From JAAFIP01 sp043778205 (GTDB lineage Bacteria; Pseudomonadota; Gammaproteobacteria; Burkholderiales; Burkholderiaceae_C): a stretch of DNA of 64,000 bases. Below, one piece after another: positions 32,653 through 40,371 of the stretch. Under the pieces are notes generated by a model, which worked only from the letters and a program-made list of their open reading frames with translations, searched no databases and was not told where the DNA came from. Numbering within the stretch: the first letter of the stretch is position 1; the number at the start of each line of letters is the position of its first letter. The position numbers and the translations under genes were made by a program. Location: NCBI GenBank assembly GCA_043778205.1, contig JAYWGO010000034.1, forward strand, positions 13,035 to 77,034, in the 5' to 3' direction.

Positions 32653-35403
32653 TTAGTCGAACGCATAAATAAAGTCACTGTCTTTTACATCTAAAGCTAC
32701 ACGCTTGATTTCTCCACCTGCTGCAAGGCGCTGCAAGTATTCAACTGAAATAGTGGGTAACACGGTGTTAGTCAAAATAGCATCGATAGCGCGACCACCG
32801 GCCTCAGGGTCTTGGCAGCGGGACACTACCAGGTTAACCACGTCGTCGCTAAATTCAAACGGTACGCCGTGGTTGGCCAGCACGCGCTTTTTAATGCGGC
32901 CTAGCTGCAAGCGCACTATTTTGCCCATCATCTCGGGCGACAATGGGTAGTAGGGAATGGATACGATGCGGCCTAGCAGCGCGGGTGGGAACACTTTCAT
33001 CAGCGGGGCCTTCAGTGCTTCGGCCAGGCTGTTGGCATCGGGCAGCAGGTCGTGGTCGCGGCACATGCTCATTACCAGCTCGCTGCCGGCGTTGGTGGTT
33101 AGCAAGATGATGGTGTTTTTAAAGTCGATCATGCGGCCCTCGCCGTCTTCCATCCAGCCTTTGTCAAACACCTGGAAGAAAATCTCGTGCACGTCGGGGT
33201 GGGCTTTTTCTACCTCGTCCAGCAGCACCACGCTATAGGGGCGGCGGCGCACGGCCTCGGTCAGTATGCCGCCTTCGCCGTAGCCTACGTAGCCCGGGGG
33301 CGCACCTTTAAGGGTAGAGACTGTATGCGCCTCTTGAAACTCGCTCATGTTGATGGTGATGATGTTTTGCTCACCGCCATACAGCGCCTCGGCCAGTGCC
33401 AGGGCTGTCTCGGTTTTGCCCACGCCCGATGTGCCACACAGCATGAACACGCCGATGGGTTTTTGTGGGTTGTCTAGGCGAGCGCGGGAGGTTTGGATGC
33501 GCCTGGCAATCATCTCTAGGCCGTGTTTTTGGCCAATAACGCGTTTGTTTAGCGTGTCGGCCAGTTCTAGCACGGCCTGCACTTCGTTCTTTACCATGCG
33601 GCCTACGGGGATGCCGGTCCAGTCAGCTACTACCGAGGCTACGGCTTGCTCATCTACCGAGGCCAGGATGAGCGGTGACTCGCCTTGCAGGGTGGCAATG
33701 CTGGCCTGCAGGGTGTGCAGCTCAGCAAGCAGAGTAGCACGGTCTTGGGCAGCAGGGACAGCTTCTTCTGTGCTGTTTTTTGCATCAATAGTATCGGTCG
33801 CCCGAGGAATTGCTGGTTCTCTAGCTATACTATTAGTAGTATCCACAGGTTGGCTGCCTTTGCGCAGCAGGGCGCGCAGGTCTAGCAGGCGGTCAACCAA
33901 GGCTTTTTCTTCTTTCCAGCGCACGTTCAGTTTGGCTAACTGGGCGTTGGCCTCAAGCAGCAGGGCTTGCACTGCGGTTGAGCGCTTGGTTACGTCGATA
34001 CCTATAGATTCTTCGCGGCCAATAATCTCGCTCTCGGTGGTGAGTGCTTCTATGCGGCGCTGGCAGTCTTCTACATCGGGCGGGGTGGCGTGCTGCGACA
34101 CAGCTACGCGGGCGCAGGCGGTGTCTAGCAGGCTAACGGCTTTGTCGGGCAGCTGGCGGGCAGGTATGTAGCGGTGTGACAGCTTGACTGCGGCTTCAAT
34201 GGCCTCGTCTAGCAACTGCACGCGGTGGTGCTTTTCCAGCACGCTGGCTACGCCGCGCAGCATAAGGATGGCTTTGGCTTCGTCTGGCTCGGGCACCTGC
34301 ACCACCTGAAAGCGGCGGGTCAGGGCGGGGTCTTTTTCGATGTATTTTTTGTACTCAGCCCAGGTGGTGGCACCAATGGTGCGCAGGTTGCCACGCGCCA
34401 AGGCGGGCTTTAGCAGGTTGGCTGCGTCGCCCGTGCCGGCTGCACCACCTGCGCCTACCAGGGTGTGAATTTCGTCAATAAACAAAATAATGGGGGTAGG
34501 CGAGCTTTGCACTTCGTCAATGACTTGGCGCAAGCGCTGCTCAAACTCGCCTTTCATGCTGGCACCGGCTTGCAGCAGGCCAATGTCTAGCGTGAGCAGT
34601 TTGACGTCTTTCAGTTGCGGCGGCACATCGCCCTTGGCCAGGCGCTGGGCAAAGCCCTCTACCACTGCGGTTTTGCCTACGCCAGCTTCGCCAGTGAGCA
34701 GCGGGTTGTTTTGGCGGCGGCGCATCAAAATGTCAATTATTTGGCGAATTTCTTCGTCACGGCCGGTGATGGGGTCCATCTCGCCTTTTTTGGCTTTCTC
34801 GGTCAGATCTACAGCAAACTTCTTAAGCGCATCGCCTTTGCCCATGGCGGCAGGGGCCATGGCACCGCTGTCTTCACCGGGGGTGCCACTGCCCATGCCG
34901 GTGCCGTCTTGGGCGCGCATTTGGGCCTCGGGGGAGGCATCGCAAATTTTGGCAAAGTTCTCAGCCAGGTCTTCGGGCTTAATGCGCTCAAACTGTTTGG
35001 ACATGCCCAGCAGCGGCGCGCGCAGGTTTTGCGTTTTTAGCATGCCCAATACAAGGTAGCCGGTGCGCACCTGGGCTTCGCCAAACTGCAAGGTAGCGTA
35101 GGTCCAGGCGCGTTCGATCGCGTTTTCTATGTGCGGGGAAAAGTCGCTAATGGCGGTGGCACCCCGTGGCAGGCGGTCTAGGGCAGCCGTCATGTCTTTG
35201 GCCATTACAGAAGCATCTACACCGTAGTGCTGCACTATTTTGTGCAAATCAGAGTCTTGTGTTTGCAGCAACTGGGCAAACCAATGCTCTAGCTCCACGT
35301 AAGGGTTGCCACGCATTTTGCAAAAAATGGTGGCCCCTTCAATGGCTTTGTAGCCCAAGCTGTTGAGTTTGCCAAACAGTGCCGTACGGCTGATTTCGCT
35401 CAT
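32653..35403 (-). CDS. clpV: T6SS sheath-recycling ATPase ClpV (TssH)
   Basis: ClpV is the AAA+ ATPase that disassembles contracted sheath. The 916-residue protein has the N-terminal Clp domain with TssC-binding helix (1-160), a first AAA+ module with TGEAGVGKT and ILFIDEIHTLVGAG, a middle coiled-coil domain, and a second AAA+ module with CGTSGVGKTETA and VVLLDEVEKAHPDV, then the C-terminal D2-small domain. It is some 25 residues longer than usual. The excess maps to residues about 521-544 in the middle domain, where the DNA matches the dispersed repeat (copy E). GGAGATCTC lies before ATG. It follows tssG by 107 bases. Confidence 0.96.
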   Translation of the reverse strand: MSEISRTALFGKLNSLGYKAIEGATIFCKMRGNPYVELEHWFAQLLQTQDSDLHKIVQHYGVDASVMAKDMTAALDRLPRGATAISDFSPHIENAIERAWTYATLQFGEAQVRTGYLVLGMLKTQNLRAPLLGMSKQFERIKPEDLAENFAKICDASPEAQMRAQDGTGMGSGTPGEDSGAMAPAAMGKGDALKKFAVDLTEKAKKGEMDPITGRDEEIRQIIDILMRRRQNNPLLTGEAGVGKTAVVEGFAQRLAKGDVPPQLKDVKLLTLDIGLLQAGASMKGEFEQRLRQVIDEVQSSPTPIILFIDEIHTLVGAGGAAGTGDAANLLKPALARGNLRTIGATTWAEYKKYIEKDPALTRRFQVVQVPEPDEAKAILMLRGVASVLEKHHRVQLLDEAIEAAVKLSHRYIPARQLPDKAVSLLDTACARVAVSQHATPPDVEDCQRRIEALTTESEIIGREESIGIDVTKRSTAVQALLLEANAQLAKLNVRWKEEKALVDRLLDLRALLRKGSQPVDTTNSIAREPAIPRATDTIDAKNSTEEAVPAAQDRATLLAELHTLQASIATLQGESPLILASVDEQAVASVVADWTGIPVGRMVKNEVQAVLELADTLNKRVIGQKHGLEMIARRIQTSRARLDNPQKPIGVFMLCGTSGVGKTETALALAEALYGGEQNIITINMSEFQEAHTVSTLKGAPPGYVGYGEGGILTEAVRRRPYSVVLLDEVEKAHPDVHEIFFQVFDKGWMEDGEGRMIDFKNTIILLTTNAGSELVMSMCRDHDLLPDANSLAEALKAPLMKVFPPALLGRIVSIPYYPLSPEMMGKIVRLQLGRIKKRVLANHGVPFEFSDDVVNLVVSRCQDPEAGGRAIDAILTNTVLPTISVEYLQRLAAGGEIKRVALDVKDSDFIYAFD
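33774..33842 (-). repeat. Dispersed ~65-bp repeat, copy E, in frame inside clpV
   Basis: On the minus strand this reads ATAGCT, six bases, CCAGCAATTCCTCGGGC and a tail ending GCAAAAAAC, the same order and spacing as copy C. Ungapped comparison over 53 bases gives 28 identities, with 14 of 17 in the core. It encodes about 23 residues in the clpV middle domain without breaking the frame. Confidence 0.65.
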
Positions 35404-35510
35404 GAGATCTCCATGACTTGTCTAAAATCATAAGACGAATTGGCTCTACAGAATTTAAAGCGGTCTGTGTAATCTGTGGTTACATTTGCACCGCTGTAAA
35501 TGAGCTGCTG

Positions 35511-36560
35511 CTAGCCAGGAATCACTACATCAGTTGCATGCTTGCTGCGCTGGCTTTCGCCAACCCAGCTTGTCCAACCTAAATGCGATTTAGATCCTAG
35601 GCGCGTGGCGGGAACGGCCTGTTTGCGCAAGATGAGCAAGGCATCCCAGTAATATTCATCACCCAAAAGCTGTTGCATCCAGCGCTGCAGGTGCAAGCGC
35701 GCCGAGCCGCCAGGTAAAAAAAGTTTGTATTGCGCCAAGCTCAAGGGCCCTAAGTGCACCCTCACCCTGTGCTGCCTGTCCCACACCTTGGTACCCATCA
35801 CAGCACCTTGGCCTAGTTTGATCGAAACTGTGCCACGGCCCAGCCGGGTAGTGTCTTCTGCCAACAGTTTAATCCAATGGCCCACCCAATGCTCTAGTTC
35901 GACAGGAATGTCAAAATAGCCAGCCAGCACAGCTTCTACGCTGTCTCGGTTGCGAACTTGGCGGTTAAGCCACCCGCTATAGTGCAAGCGCGCATCGTCG
36001 TGCACTACATCGCGGCCTTGCCTTGCCGCTGTACCTATGCCTGCTAATGCACCTATATGCCCCCTAAAGTTGTCTTCAGCGGGCCGGTCTAGCGCCACCG
36101 CTGGGCGGGCCTGTGCCCAGGCGCGGTAAAAATGCAGCGCAAAGCGGTGGCTGAACATGTCTAGAAAAGACAGCCAAGTAGGGTCGTTGCGGTTGCGCGC
36201 ACGGTCTTGGATAAAGTCGCTCAGGTGCACTGGCAACGGGCCATTGGGGCCAATGTAGCGAATAAACTGCTGGCGTATGCGAGGGGGCGAATGGGCTGTA
36301 GCAGCATCTACACGGCTTAGCGCTGCAGGTGCGAAGGCAAGCGAGGGTTCTTGGCCAACCCTAATGGGCTCTGCACTGGGCAACACCGCTTGGCCCCAGC
36401 GCGGCAAAGGAAAGGCGCTGGACTCTAGGCGCCGCATCACGGCAAAGTAGTCAAAGTTCCACGCGCCCTCAGCCCATAGCTGCAGCGTAGCATGCACGCG
36501 CTGCGTTGCGCTGCCGCTAAGCTGGCCAACAGGGTCTACAGAATCGGCCGCGTCCCGCAT
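35511..36560 (-). CDS. tssG: T6SS baseplate protein TssG
   Basis: TssG joins two TssF copies in the wedge of the baseplate. The 349-residue protein has the family features NFDYFAVMRRLESSAFPLPRWG, FIRYIGPNGPLPVHLSDFI, the segment FLDMFSHRFALHFYRAW, and GTVSIKLGQGAVMGTKVWDRQ. Its ATG lies 25 bases inside the end of tssF, so translation is coupled. Confidence 0.93.
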   Translation of the reverse strand: MRDAADSVDPVGQLSGSATQRVHATLQLWAEGAWNFDYFAVMRRLESSAFPLPRWGQAVLPSAEPIRVGQEPSLAFAPAALSRVDAATAHSPPRIRQQFIRYIGPNGPLPVHLSDFIQDRARNRNDPTWLSFLDMFSHRFALHFYRAWAQARPAVALDRPAEDNFRGHIGALAGIGTAARQGRDVVHDDARLHYSGWLNRQVRNRDSVEAVLAGYFDIPVELEHWVGHWIKLLAEDTTRLGRGTVSIKLGQGAVMGTKVWDRQHRVRVHLGPLSLAQYKLFLPGGSARLHLQRWMQQLLGDEYYWDALLILRKQAVPATRLGSKSHLGWTSWVGESQRSKHATDVVIPG

Positions 36561-38428
36561 TGTGGCTCCCAGCGCATGCCTTCACCTTTATTGGAAAAGG
36601 TAAGCACAGTTTCAATAAAGTGGTTCACATTCACATGGCGGCTTAAAAAATGCGACATTACCGCCCCAAAAACAAATGCACTGTGACCATGAAAAGCCAT
36701 TTTCTCAACTTCTAGCGTTACCTCAAGGCCACGGCCAAATGCAATGGGGCCAGCCATAGGCAAGCGCCTGGCTATGGGCTTGGTACGCACATACAACAGG
36801 CCGCCAATTTGCGTTTGGCGCGATTCGTCTGCGTGCATAGCGTACAGGGTGAGCATTTCGCGCAGAGCGGCAGCGGCTTTGTCGCCCTGCCCTTCAGACA
36901 AAGACAAATAATTAAGTGCCAAATGGTCTATGACTTTCCAGCCCAAACCTTTGCTCACCACAGGCGACACGGGGCGCGATGGCCCACGCATGACAACTAC
37001 ACGCTTTACGGGGAATGAATCTGTACAGTCCAGGTCATTGCCACGCCCTAGCTGCATAAGTAAGGGCAAGTCACGGTTGGTGCACAGCGCGGTAACAGCC
37101 AACTGGCGTAAGGACAGCGCGTAAGGTGCCTGCTGCGGATCTACCAATTGCATAAACACTTCAGAGCCAATATGGCTGCTGCGGTGCCCTTGGGTACGCT
37201 GCTTTTGCGACTGCATGCGCGGGTCGCGGGTGGTAGTGTAATACGCCGGGTGGGCATGCCGGCTGCCATGAAAAGCTGCGTAAAACGGCAGAAAGGCTTG
37301 CTCTGCAGCTGCGCCCTTGGCATCAGCCTTGCTGTGGCCCACCACTTCAGTTACAGAGTGCACCTCATAGTCTTGGGGGCGTGTACGGTCGGGCACAAGG
37401 TGAAACTGGCTCACACCGTCGTTCACAGTCACACGGTCTAGCCGCTTGCTAAACAGATTGATGGCGGGTACACAGTGCAGCTGAATATTGTCTGCAGTAA
37501 CCAGCTTTTCTAGTGCAGCATCGCCACGCGAGAAGAGCACAACGATTTCAACTTGGCTTACCGCCATGGTGGCCAGCGTAGACCGAAGTTTTTGGATTTT
37601 GGCAAACTGAAAACGTTGGGCAAATGCAAAATACTCTTGCACTAGACGATAACCGGCAAAGCCTGTAGATGTGACGGGCAGCAAGGCCTCTTTGTCATCA
37701 AAACCGACAGGCTGCACCACACTGGCAGGCAATGTTTGCATACGCCCTGGCAAAGCGCCACTGGGGCCCAAGGGCTGCACCAAAACACCCAGTGGTTTGC
37801 CCAGCACACACTCGTGCAGTTGCCAAGCTACGTCTTCTGCACCCCCAAAATGGAATACCAGCTCATCCATTGCAATTTGGTCAAAGGTCAGCCCTGCAGT
37901 GGCTTGTAAAACAAAGCGCAGGCCGCCTTTGATGTCGCGCGCGCGCGGGTGGCTTTGCAAATTAAGGTCTGGTGCAAAAGTAAAATACTGCGCATGTTTA
38001 ACCTCAACAGGCCATAAGCGCAGGTCTTGCGAGGTGCGAAAGTCGCAGTAGGTACCTTGCCCTACGGCCTGCCTGGTGCGCAGGCCGCTGCCACGCGGCA
38101 TAGTGGGGCCATTAGCCAGTGCAGCATCATCAGAATCAGGTAGGCACGCAGCTATCAGCATGGAAGGGGTAGGAGCTAAGTAGTGTGGGTAGACTACATC
38201 TAGCAAATGGCCAGTGAAACGGGGAAACTCAGCGTCCAGCTTTAAGCCTACACGCGCGGATAAAAAAGCAGTGGCCTCTATCAAACGCTCTACGTAGGGG
38301 TCTGAGATTTCATTGCTGTCTAGCCCTAGTCTGCTAGCAATTTTAGGGAACGCTTGCGCAAACTCGGCCGACGACTCACGGAAATAACGCAGCTCCGACT
38401 CGTATTGCTCAAGTAGTCTAGGGTCCAT
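36536..38428 (-). CDS. tssF: T6SS baseplate protein TssF
   Basis: TssF is the major wedge protein of the T6SS baseplate. The 630-residue length is normal. Clear family motifs are MDPRLLEQYESELRYFRE, FAQAFPKIASRLGL, the DPYVERLIEATAFLSARVGLKLDAEF helix (abbreviated family start), PHYLAPTPSM and, near the C-terminus, GRGLEVTLEVEKMAF and FLSRHVNVNHFIETVL. It lies 16 bases after tssE. Confidence 0.95.
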   Translation of the reverse strand: MDPRLLEQYESELRYFRESSAEFAQAFPKIASRLGLDSNEISDPYVERLIEATAFLSARVGLKLDAEFPRFTGHLLDVVYPHYLAPTPSMLIAACLPDSDDAALANGPTMPRGSGLRTRQAVGQGTYCDFRTSQDLRLWPVEVKHAQYFTFAPDLNLQSHPRARDIKGGLRFVLQATAGLTFDQIAMDELVFHFGGAEDVAWQLHECVLGKPLGVLVQPLGPSGALPGRMQTLPASVVQPVGFDDKEALLPVTSTGFAGYRLVQEYFAFAQRFQFAKIQKLRSTLATMAVSQVEIVVLFSRGDAALEKLVTADNIQLHCVPAINLFSKRLDRVTVNDGVSQFHLVPDRTRPQDYEVHSVTEVVGHSKADAKGAAAEQAFLPFYAAFHGSRHAHPAYYTTTRDPRMQSQKQRTQGHRSSHIGSEVFMQLVDPQQAPYALSLRQLAVTALCTNRDLPLLMQLGRGNDLDCTDSFPVKRVVVMRGPSRPVSPVVSKGLGWKVIDHLALNYLSLSEGQGDKAAAALREMLTLYAMHADESRQTQIGGLLYVRTKPIARRLPMAGPIAFGRGLEVTLEVEKMAFHGHSAFVFGAVMSHFLSRHVNVNHFIETVLTFSNKGEGMRWEPQCGTRPIL

Positions 38429-38444
38429 AGGTATTTAGGTTCTT

Positions 38445-38954
38445 TTATTTTGCAACGTCGTCGACCACGAACCGACCTTCTTCTAGGTCAACGCGGCTAC
38501 GCATTAAAAACTCCATGGGCACTGGCTGCGCCCACAGCATACCTTTTATCATTAAACCTACGCGGTTGTGAGAGTCCATTACACGGCCTTCTAATACCAC
38601 CTCAACTTCTAAGGTGCGCGGCAAAATGCGTGGTTCAAAGCTCAAAATAGACTGGCGCAGTGCTTGCTCCATACCAGAGCGCTGGATTGATGATGCAAAC
38701 TGCCCCGACATGGTGGGCAACCCAAAGTTAATTACTGAGCGCAAAACATTAGGAAACTGTTTGTCATCTAGGGCTGGAAAATACCCGGTAGCATTCAAAA
38801 GCCAGCCTAAATCTCTCAGCACAGCTTGGCGCAGCGCTTGTTTAGTTAACGATTTTTTGTCAGCCGCTTCAACTTGGCTGCCAGGGTCGTCGTCAATCAG
38901 ACGGTCGAGCAGTGAGGGCTGAAGCCGCTCCTGCGCTGCGGTGAGATCTGCCAT
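38445..38954 (-). CDS. tssE: T6SS baseplate protein TssE
   Basis: TssE is the gp25-like baseplate subunit that starts sheath polymerisation. Family motifs are LQPSLLDRLIDDDP near the N-terminus, LRDLGWLLNAT, and FEPRILPRTLEVEV with the essential Glu/Arg region of gp25-like proteins. The frame is open to 39011, but ATG at 38954 starts just after the tagJ stop and gives a normal 169-residue protein; the upstream start would overlap tagJ by 50 bases. Confidence 0.92.
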   Translation of the reverse strand: MADLTAAQERLQPSLLDRLIDDDPGSQVEAADKKSLTKQALRQAVLRDLGWLLNATGYFPALDDKQFPNVLRSVINFGLPTMSGQFASSIQRSGMEQALRQSILSFEPRILPRTLEVEVVLEGRVMDSHNRVGLMIKGMLWAQPVPMEFLMRSRVDLEEGRFVVDDVAK

Positions 38955-38961
38955 AAGCGGG

Positions 38962-39774
38962 TTAAGTAGGAGTGGCTGACGCAGCAGCAGCGAAGTTAAT
39001 CTCTCGCACATCCATGATGGCGTGATCGCCCGCTTCGCTGGTCAGCACACGCTGGCCAAGCCCCGTCCATACATCGGCCCGAAGCTCTTGCCACTCGGTT
39101 TTGCGCGCCAACTGAATCTCACCGCTGGTATTTTGGTCTGACCCGTCGTAGCGCGTGGGTATGAGTGCCAAAGCTTCGCCGCCGTTTTCAAACTGCAAAT
39201 GCGCGGGAAGCCACACACAGTCTCTAAGGTCTACGGGGGCTTCAATCTTGATCTGGGCAAGCCTGGCAAAAGGTACCCAGTAGTAGCGCCCGTTCACATA
39301 AGCCTCAAGCACTGGCCCTAAGCGCATGTCTGCGTCTGCCAGCCATTCAAAGGCTGCGCCGTCTATGGTGCCTTGGCTAACCGGGGCTGTGTCAAATGCT
39401 TTTGCACGCAGCTCTTCGGCAGCACCCATTTCGCCGCGCCCTGTGCGAAGCAAAGACTCTATTAAAAGAGCCAGCCATTCGTCGGGCTGCCCAAACACCA
39501 TCGGTGTACGTTTGCCAGAAAAAACGTCTTTGCGCAGGCCTTCGCAGCGGATAGCCTCGCCATACATTTGCTTCATAGGTATGGCCAGCGCATCAAGTTC
39601 TGCAGCCACAGTCAACTGGTTAAGCGCACGCTCCCACTGACCCATAACGCACAATAACTGGGCTAAAAATACCCGCAATTTGGCATCGGCAGGTTTTGTG
39701 CGGACCTCCTCGCTGAGGGCCTTGAGGGCTCCTGCTGTGTCTGAGGTTTTGAGTAATTCAGAAGAGTTCATCAT
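38962..39774 (-). CDS. tagJ: T6SS accessory protein TagJ (ImpE)
   Basis: TagJ (HsiE/ImpE) binds the N-terminus of sheath subunit TssB and assists ClpV action. The 270-residue protein has N-terminal TPR-like helices (residues 1-75, with the segment KPADAKLRVFLAQLLCVMGQWERAL) and the ImpE core FEWLADADMRLGPVLEAYVNG, YYWVPFARLA and a final EWQELRADVWTGLGQRVL. Its start overlaps the hcp2 stop as ATGA. It precedes tssE directly. Confidence 0.9.
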   Translation of the reverse strand: MMNSSELLKTSDTAGALKALSEEVRTKPADAKLRVFLAQLLCVMGQWERALNQLTVAAELDALAIPMKQMYGEAIRCEGLRKDVFSGKRTPMVFGQPDEWLALLIESLLRTGRGEMGAAEELRAKAFDTAPVSQGTIDGAAFEWLADADMRLGPVLEAYVNGRYYWVPFARLAQIKIEAPVDLRDCVWLPAHLQFENGGEALALIPTRYDGSDQNTSGEIQLARKTEWQELRADVWTGLGQRVLTSEAGDHAIMDVREINFAAAASATPT

Positions 39775-40340
39775 GCAGCACTGTCCATGGTGTCTGAAAA
39801 ACTGCGCACCGCACCGCGCAGCCCTGTAGAGGTTTGTGGTGCTGACTCGATTTTTATAGTGCGGAAAGCAAATTCAATGATTTCTACAGCAACATCAGTG
39901 TGTGCCCCGCCCCCAGATAAAAGGGTATATGTCTTAACACGTGCTTTCTTTATTGTGATGGCAAAAGTGGGTTGCAAGTCTTTAGACACATCGCCGCCAG
40001 CTTTAAATTTTGACAACTCCACTGTGATGTCATCGTTGGCACCGAACAATGCCATCAAGCTTGCAGTAGCAGCATCTGTAGCACGCAAGATACGCAGTGA
40101 AGAGTATTGGCGACGCCCTTTACTTTTGGAACCTGTAGAGTCTGTCAGACTTCCACCTGAAATATAGTAGCCCAGCAGTTCAAGCCGCGATTTTTGGTCT
40201 ATAAAGATTCGATCTGACTCGCCTTTGACATCGCCCGCTCGCTCGCTTTCAACATGCATCCACAGGTCATTCTCCTTGCCTATCATTTCAAGGGTGCGCA
40301 GGGCCTCTTGCATGTCCAATACGTCTGCTTCAAGGTTCAT
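39771..40340 (-). CDS. Second, divergent Hcp-like tube protein
   Basis: This 189-residue protein looks like a distant Hcp. It begins with about 25 residues of helix (LEADVLDMQEALRTLEMIG), then an Hcp-like body with LWMHVESERAGDVKGESD, strands around RLELLGYYISGG, RRQYSSLRILRATDAATA, ATLK-like strand FAITIKKARVKTYTLLSGGG and VEIIEFAFRTIKIE, matching the order of the Hcp barrel. The helical N-terminal extension is unlike the canonical Hcp at 12374. AAGGAGTAATC precedes ATG. It lies between the caspase gene and tagJ, where Hcp copies are common. It could be a specialised tube subunit carrying a distinct cargo; an Hcp-fold structural protein of other role is the alternative. Confidence 0.7.
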   Translation of the reverse strand: MNLEADVLDMQEALRTLEMIGKENDLWMHVESERAGDVKGESDRIFIDQKSRLELLGYYISGGSLTDSTGSKSKGRRQYSSLRILRATDAATASLMALFGANDDITVELSKFKAGGDVSKDLQPTFAITIKKARVKTYTLLSGGGAHTDVAVEIIEFAFRTIKIESAPQTSTGLRGAVRSFSDTMDSAA

Positions 40341-40371
40341 GATTACTCCTTTAATAGTCTAAAGTAACTGC

